NCBI GenBank assembly: GCA_031472005.1
Contig: PZJY01000001.1
Coordinates: 1,364,001 to 1,428,000 of the forward strand
Direction of reading: 5' to 3'
DNA length: 64,000 nt
Source of the DNA: Tetracladium setigerum
Lineage: Eukaryota > Ascomycota > Leotiomycetes > Helotiales
The translations under genes were made by a program, and so were the position numbers. Below the pieces are notes generated by a model. That model worked only from the letters and a program-made list of their open reading frames with translations, searched no databases and was not told the DNA's origin. Positions 58,349 to 64,000 of this stretch are shown piece after piece (position 1 is the stretch's first letter; the number at the start of each line of letters is the position of its first letter).

Positions 58349-59655
58349 ATGAGTTTCTTTGGGCAGCCTGCTCAGGCGCAACAGTCGGGAGGATTGTTTG
58401 GATCAAGCCAACAAACCACCACCCCTTTGGCGCAGCAAGTCTTCAAACACAAAACGCTCCTTCAGGCTCGCTGTTTGGAGCTTTAAATAATCAACCGAAG
58501 CCCCAGCAATCCGGTGGATTATTTGGTAGTGCAAGTACGAGTAATCCCCAGCAAAGCACCGGAGGACTGTTCGGGAGTCAACCACAGCAGACTCAACAGC
58601 AAGGTGGAGGATTATTTGGAAGTACCGCAAACCAACAACAACAACAACAACAACAACCTCAGCAAGGAGGAGGATTATTTGGGGCCAGCCAGCAACAGCC
58701 CCAATCCCAGGGTTTATTCTTTGGTGGCGGTCAAACTCAGCGACAGCAAACAAACACTCCGTGGGCATCAACTAACACACCTGCAACTCGTACGTTCCTC
58801 CATCTAAACGTTGAGCCCAATCTAATATCTCGCAGGTGAGAAAAGCATCCCAGACCAAATGACAACCGTCCTCGGAAAGTGGCACACCGACAGTCGTGAC
58901 TGCGCATTCCAACACTACTTCTACAACAAAGTCGAGGCCGCGCATGTACCATTCTACCAACCCGGACCCAATGAAGATCCAAAAGCTTGGGAGGACGCGC
59001 TCGGAAAAAAGCCTGGACCTAACTATATTCCGGTCCTATGTACAGGATTCGCACAGTTGGCAGAACGTATCAATGTTCAAGCCGTCAATATCTCCCTATA
59101 CAACCGAGCACTCCACGATACCAACGACAAGTTATCAAGGTTACTCCAGGACCACGAGACAAAACACAGCATTCGTGCCTTGGATGCGAAGAGGAAGCAT
59201 GCGGTGTTGAGACAGCGCTGTTTAAGGCTAGCTACCAAGGTCCAGGTCTTACGCAATCGAGGATATGCTTTGGGAGGTGATGAGGAGGATTTGAGGAAGA
59301 AGTTGCAAGATTTGGAGAAGGAGGCTCATGATCCAGGACTTGGCGCTCGGTCTGAAGAGATCTGGGCGAGGATGCTTACAGTGCAAGAGCGTGCGAAGGT
59401 GCTGAAAAGCGAGATCGAGCGGAGTGGTGCAAATGCTCCTGATATGTTGGATGAGGAGACTACCAAGAAGGCGAAGAAGGTGAGTTTGTCAACGATGACA
59501 ATGGATTGTTTGCTAATTGTTTATAGATCTTGGAGGATTACGATCGACAATTGGTTCATCTTAAGAAGGAACTGGATGCGATACAAAAGGAGTATGTGGA
59601 ATGGGAAACCTCGCAAAACCCAGATTCTGCATCTACCAGGCCCAATGGTCGATGA
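58349..59655 (+). CDS. NUP57: FG nucleoporin Nup57/Nup54 (apparent frameshift in FG region)
   Basis: Three exons: 58349-58789, 58836-59479 and 59527-59655. With one base restored they give about 404 aa. The N-terminal ~145 residues are an FG-repeat domain (MSFFGQPAQAQQSGGLFGS and many GGLFG/SLFG units) with a poly-Gln stretch. The remainder is the coiled-coil, alpha/beta region of Nup54: IPDQMTTVLGKWHTDSRDCA, YNKVEAAHVPFYQPGPNEDP, then three helical segments ending ILEDYDRQLVHLKKELDAIQ. Nup57 forms the central-channel Nsp1-Nup49-Nup57 complex that gates transport. The frame shifts at the C4 run 58422-58425: SSQQTTTP is followed in another frame by FGAASLQTQNAPSGSLFG. One extra C fixes it, and exon phases only close with that base. 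Confidence 0.92.
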
Positions 59656-60067
59656 GGTTGGATAGCAAATGGTGGACGAAGGATACAACAAATGTGGTCG
59701 TAATGTACAACATCAGAATGAGTGTATGGAACAATGGAGGTATGACTCCGAAATCTTCAAGGTCAAGCCGAGTGAAGGGGTTTGTGGACTCAATGGTCGA
59801 TTTAGGGAGGGAGCCCATTTGTCGAAGGGGTTGACCGATGCCACAATTCTCGATAGTACCTAGACAAATTACTTCAAACAAACATACAACCTTCGTTTTC
59901 TCCAGTTTTCAAGTTCCCGCCACCTTCCTGGTTAAGTAAAAGGCGCCATATCCCACTTTGCTCGAAAATATGGACGTATGACTCATTTTACGAAACTGTA
60001 TATCAATGTCACTTCTTCCTCCCCAACTCCACAAGCACAGCTTCATGACCATATTTTTTCCATCAAG
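59656..60067. other. Short intergenic region, Nup57 / acetyltransferase
   Basis: About 410 bases with the Nup57 3' end and the acetyltransferase promoter. Short frames at 59601-59863 are not supported as genes. Confidence 0.6.
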
Positions 60068-60826
60068 ATGTCTCATGCTCCCAAGGGAACACCGGTCAAC
60101 AGACCAGTCCCAGCCCATCTACCCTCACCTACCAAGACTTTAACCAACAACCTCCCAGGCATCACACCTTCAGCATCATCCATAAGCCTCGTTCCTCTCA
60201 ACATCTCCCACGCAAAGGACCTGTTTACGAATCTCGGCGGACTCCAAAATGCACATCTCTTCACTTATATGCTCACGGGACCAATTGAAACCCTACCCGA
60301 GTTCGAAGCGCACATCAACAACATCCTAACCCTCCCCGGCTGGTTCTCCTACGCCGTCTTCTCCTCCGACAGAAGACATCTCACCAACCAAACCCAGCCA
60401 GAAGAAGAAACTCCCAAAGCAACAGCCATAGCCATAATTTGTTTTCTCAACATCCAAGCCCAAAACCTCTCGGTCGAAATCGGCCACGTGCTATTCCCCA
60501 CCACTGCACATCGCACCGTGGAATCAACAACAATTAATTACATCCTGTTGAAACATGCTATTGAGGATCTAGGCTTTGAGAGGGTGGAGTGGAAATGTAA
60601 TCTGGAGAATAATCCGAGTAGGAAGGCGGCGGAGAGGTTGGGGTATAAGCCTGAAGGCATTTTTAGGAGACATATGATAATAAAGGGTTTGTGGAGGGAT
60701 AGTTGGTGGGGAAGTGTGTTGGGTGTTGAGTGGGAGCCGGTGAAGAAGAGTTTGGAGGCGTGGTTGGATGATAAGAATTGGGTGGGTGGTGTGATGGGCA
60801 AGAGGTTGGAGAGTTTTAGGGAATAG
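60068..60826 (+). CDS. GNAT family N-acetyltransferase (RimJ/RimL-like)
   Basis: A single exon of about 252 aa. The N-terminal part (ISLVPLNISHAKDLFTNLGG) is the first strand and helix of the GNAT fold. AIAIICFLNIQAQNLSVEIG is the central sheet, with the EIGH motif before the cofactor site. INYILLKHAIEDLGFERVEW, then NNPSRKAAERLGYKPEGIFR, is the acetyl-CoA-binding motif typical of RimJ/RimL and spermidine acetyltransferase-like proteins, with the RRHMIIKGLWRDSWW ending. The substrate may be a protein N-terminus or a small molecule; it cannot be told. The start at 60068 is chosen because it has an AAGATG context and gives a compact N-terminus; an upstream in-frame ATG at 59978 would add 30 residues. 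Confidence 0.9.
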   Translation: MSHAPKGTPVNRPVPAHLPSPTKTLTNNLPGITPSASSISLVPLNISHAKDLFTNLGGLQNAHLFTYMLTGPIETLPEFEAHINNILTLPGWFSYAVFSSDRRHLTNQTQPEEETPKATAIAIICFLNIQAQNLSVEIGHVLFPTTAHRTVESTTINYILLKHAIEDLGFERVEWKCNLENNPSRKAAERLGYKPEGIFRRHMIIKGLWRDSWWGSVLGVEWEPVKKSLEAWLDDKNWVGGVMGKRLESFRE

Positions 60827-61067
60827 GTAGGTTGTGTTGAACAGTAGGTGATGATACAGATGAGGATTTTGAGTGGATGGCTTAATCGGCTCTACACGAG
60901 AATTCACGTTATTTAGAGTTCAACCTCACATAAGTTTCACAGTAATCATTATATAAAGACAGAATAATCATTAATCCTATGCTTTCATCGATACTCGTGA
61001 AAGGGTGGTACAGTAGTTGAGTGTTCAAGCTAAGAAGTCAGACGAGAATATTCGTCCGAAGGATGCA

Positions 61068-61261
61068 ATGGACTTAACGGAAGAATACGCGTCTTCTGTC
61101 GACCCAAGCTCAAAGCTCACGTAAGTTCTATATGACTACTGTAAAGATAGCATTCTATCTACCAAACTATGTATGTTTTCAGAGCTGCTCGTGAAGAGGC
61201 TTGTGCTGAGAGATTGAGAAGAACATTCCCTCTACTCTCGGAGCCTCAAGACCGGATGTAA
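61068..61261 (+). CDS. Possible small spliced ORF (43 aa), unknown
   Basis: Two segments, 61068-61120 and 61183-61261, with a GTAAGT donor and a TTTTCAG acceptor, join to MDLTEEYASSVDPSSKLT plus AAREEACAERLRRTFPLLSE. The frame ends at DRM followed by TAA at 61259. The second segment also ends in a GTAAGT, so it could be an internal exon of a longer transcript or a relic of a lost gene. No family is recognised. Confidence 0.3.
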
Positions 61262-62002
61262 GTAGTAGGAAGCATGATTTAGCTTTGTTCTACGTCGCAA
61301 AAAGCAAGAGCGTCAAGTAGTAAGAAATTTCAAAAGAAAGAAGCAGAATTTTAGTTCTTGTTGCACATCGCAGAGGTTCGAGAACAATAATAGTGCTACC
61401 GAGGAATTGGCGCTTAGGCCAAGACTAACCGACATTTCATGCTGTTCAAGAAAACCTCCCTCCACCAAATATGACACAACTCTCCAAATCAAATCAAATC
61501 TATTCCAACGATATCAAAACATACTTTAACTTTCGGGAAAATTGGGAAATAATCCAGCATGTTTCGACTAAAGCTTCCAAGAATATTGAAGATATCCTAA
61601 TATCCCAACCCAAAACTCCCAACACTCCACTCTGACGGCTGAGCAGGCTGACTTGACCGCCCAGACAGACACCCGCAGACAACAAAGATCTCTCTTGATC
61701 CTACCGCCTCGTTAGCACCAACAGGTGGTCCAAACTCCACTGTCAGCCTTGCCTCATCCCTCGTTCCATATTTTCCCTCCTTGATATGTTTCTAATTCGC
61801 GTGGCCTCCTGTGATGGAGATGCCGGGGCCGCATGGTCGGTTATCTCGGCGGCGGATGCTGCAACGAGAAAATGTTGTTGGTCATTATTTCCCTTGAGTC
61901 CCTTCGCATCTCTCATTTGAAGTCATTTCACATCTTTGGCTCACTTTTACGAGCGAAACCGACCCGCTGTGGCAGTACTGTACTATACTACCATACATTA
62001 GA

Positions 62003-62022
62003 ATATATATATATATATATAT
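62003..62022. repeat. (AT)n microsatellite
   Basis: Ten AT units in the region upstream of the MFS gene. Confidence 0.9.
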
Positions 62023-62727
62023 CTTCGCATGCATATCGAACAGTCGGCTGATCCGGAAAATGGGGTTCTTTTCCTATTTTTACATTCGAAATAACAATCA
62101 TTCCACTCACCGCATAGCTATTCCCGCTCTGTGAGAGAATGTTCATCAAATACTCAGCCCTGTCGATCACAACAAGTCACATCTCCGCCGCTCCCAAATT
62201 GGGGGCCAAACATCTCGTTTCAGTGGCCCCCCATGTCGAAATCCCATCGTCTCAGTGGATGGTGAGACGCTCCTTGCGGCTATGGCTCAAGTGGATCTCT
62301 GGGTCGTATATTGAGAGCCTCTCGTCGAATTGTGCCTAACCCAAGTCTGGGTTTTGGCCTGTCCACCAGGATGGTGCGAAATTGGAATGCTTGTCCTTTG
62401 TAGCTTGTCGACCCACGAGCTTCATGTGGTTGGAAGAGAGAGAGAGCCTTTCTCCAGTCTCCAGCAAAACTGCTGGCAGTGCCATGACTTTTTTGAGAGC
62501 TATGGTCGGCGGCACAGCAGGGGAAGTCAATGACTTCGGGGAGGTACATATTCTCATACTCCCTTCATAATTCTGTTGCCTTCTTCTTGTCGCTGTCTAG
62601 GAAACTTCGGGCAGATTTCTCACTTGGGTGTGCCAAACGATATCTTAGAAAGGTGTCAATCTTCTTTCCTGATCTTTTTCATATTTTCTCGGATTTTGTT
62701 ACAACTACATTTGCAGAGAGAGCCAAG

Positions 62728-64000
62728 ATGACGTCCACTATCGCATCTTCCGCTGCCCCTTCGGTTTCGTGGTCAACACCAGCGCCATCCGTGTATGGGG
62801 ACAGGCGGAGTACTAGAAATTCCATTTCAAAAGCCTACAGTCCGGATTGGAAATTATATGTTGGATTTGCGGGACTGTGTATACTGGTTTTTGCATCGGC
62901 CCTAGATGCAACTGTGCTGGTGGCAGGACTTCCGGTATGAATGTCCTCTCAAAATTCTGAAAATCTAAAAGCACATCCGCTGACAGAAGGGTTCAGAACA
63001 TTATCACTAAAATCAATGGAAACACCGTCTCGGCTATATGGACAGCATCAGCATACCATCTCGCGTCCTCAGTATTTCAACCTCTTTTTGTCTCGATATC
63101 TTTCATATGCGGACGGAAACCTTTACTGGGAGCTTCAGCAGCACTTGCTCTAGTTGGGTGTGTTATCTGTGCTGTTGCGCCAAATGGGATAGTATTGGTA
63201 GTTGGAAGGGCCTTACAAGGAGCTGGGGGAGGCGCATCGACTGCGCTGGCCGAGGTCATCACATCTGATCTTATCCCCGCCGAATTCAGATCTAGGTGGC
63301 TAATGATCATGAATGTGATTTGGGCTCTGGGAACTGCAGCTGGACCTCTGATTGGTGCTTTGGTGGCCGAGACAGACATCTGGGTACGTTTGGAATTTTA
63401 CAATTCTTGGAGACAGTCTGCTAACCTTTCTCACAGAAGTTGATTTTTTACGTAAACATAGGCTTCCATTTGATCGGTGGTTGTCTGTCCATGCTCTTGA
63501 CGATCGACCTCAGAGTCGCTCGATCAATGGGTAAAGCCCTTGCAATGTTCGATTGGGGCGGTGTTGTTCTGTTTTTGGCTGCGTCTGTCCCATTGTCAAT
63601 GGCAATTATTCTTGTGAGCCCGATTTCCCCAAACCTCTTTAACAGAAATGGATGTCTAACACACACCCTTACAGGGAGGTGTCGTTTTACCATGGTCAAG
63701 CTGGGAACTCGTCCTTCTTCTCGTATCAGGATCAGTCAATACCGTCTGTTTCATCGTCCGAGAATCTTTCTTCATCAGAATACCCTTCATCGATCTCTGG
63801 CGTCTCAAGGATGTTACCGGATTGACCACATTCCTGTGCACTTGGCTTCACGGCTTCATCTTTTGGTCGCTCATTTCCTACCTCCCAATCTACTACCAGT
63901 CCGTCAAGGAGCTTACTCCTCTCACTTCTGCTCTCGCTCTTCTCCCAAACACCGCAAGCATCATTCCTGCCTTCGTCCTGATTAGCCTTCTCATCACACG
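62728..64000 (+). CDS. MFS multidrug transporter, DHA2 type (14-TM), 3' end outside window
   Basis: Four exons are visible: 62728-62934, 62997-63383, 63437-63613 and 63675 to the edge. The second exon uses the third of three closely spaced AG acceptors (TTCAG at 62995-62996), because only that one keeps phase with AGLPNIITKINGNTVSAIWT. TM1 reads VGFAGLCILVFASALDATVL (D in TM1). The region after TM2 reads FICGRKPLLGASAALALVGC (motif A, GRKP). Motif C-like GTAAGPLIGALVAE follows. This is the drug:H+ antiporter-2 group that includes fungal toxin and azole efflux pumps, with 14 helices; the window ends at about helix 10. The substrate is unknown. The ~70-residue N-terminal tail is Ser/Thr-rich and cytosolic. 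Confidence 0.9.

Larger units (their letters stand above)
60827..62727. other. Intergenic region, acetyltransferase / MFS transporter
   Basis: About 1.9 kb. Contains a possible small spliced gene at 61068-61261, a TA microsatellite and the promoter of the MFS transporter. No other gene seen. Confidence 0.55.

Overview
The window is nuclear DNA of a filamentous ascomycete (Pezizomycotina). The genes carry short introns of about 45 to 70 nt with GTATGT/GTAAGT-type donors, CTAAC/CTAAT-like branch points and CAG/TAG acceptors. They encode filamentous-fungal families: a fungalysin, an FHS sugar permease, a 2EXR-domain protein, a Cdc11-type septin and complex I subunits. The 2EXR protein, the pectate lyase and general protein similarity point towards Leotiomycetes (Helotiales), but that placement is inference. 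I recognised no transposon, CRISPR array, rRNA, tRNA or secondary-metabolite cluster.

Layout. 0-11 kb is a housekeeping block: dynein light intermediate chain (left edge, partial), the IST3/Snu17 splicing factor, an HSV2-type PROPPIN, a Cdc11-type septin, a Bax-inhibitor-1 protein and a ceramide synthase. 12.7-35.6 kb is looser, with long spacers, and holds secreted or nutritional functions: a PL1 pectate lyase, an M36 fungalysin, a short-chain dehydrogenase, a PQ-loop vacuolar transporter, an NAD(P)-binding protein, a small membrane protein, an FHS-family permease, an O-methyltransferase and an M14 carboxypeptidase. 38.3-52.7 kb holds a giant coiled-coil protein (about 2,335 aa), an F-box-like protein, a 2EXR protein and a disordered coiled-coil protein. 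55.8-64 kb holds a small membrane-anchored protein, the NDUFA8-type complex I subunit, nucleoporin Nup57/Nup54, a GNAT acetyltransferase and an MFS drug transporter cut by the right edge.

How the genes relate. There are no operons and no obvious co-regulated cluster. The pectate lyase, the two secreted peptidases and the FHS permease fit a plant-associated or saprotrophic lifestyle (break down polymer, import sugar). The septin, dynein subunit, ceramide synthase and coiled-coil protein are typical of hyphal polarity and trafficking.

The most consistent oddity is that seven of about 24 clear genes contain single-base reading-frame breaks. Most sit in mononucleotide runs, and most are explained by one missing base. 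This could be homopolymer error in the assembly or several decaying genes. It affects every automatic gene call here. I did not find a convincing new biological system; the best leads are listed as findings.
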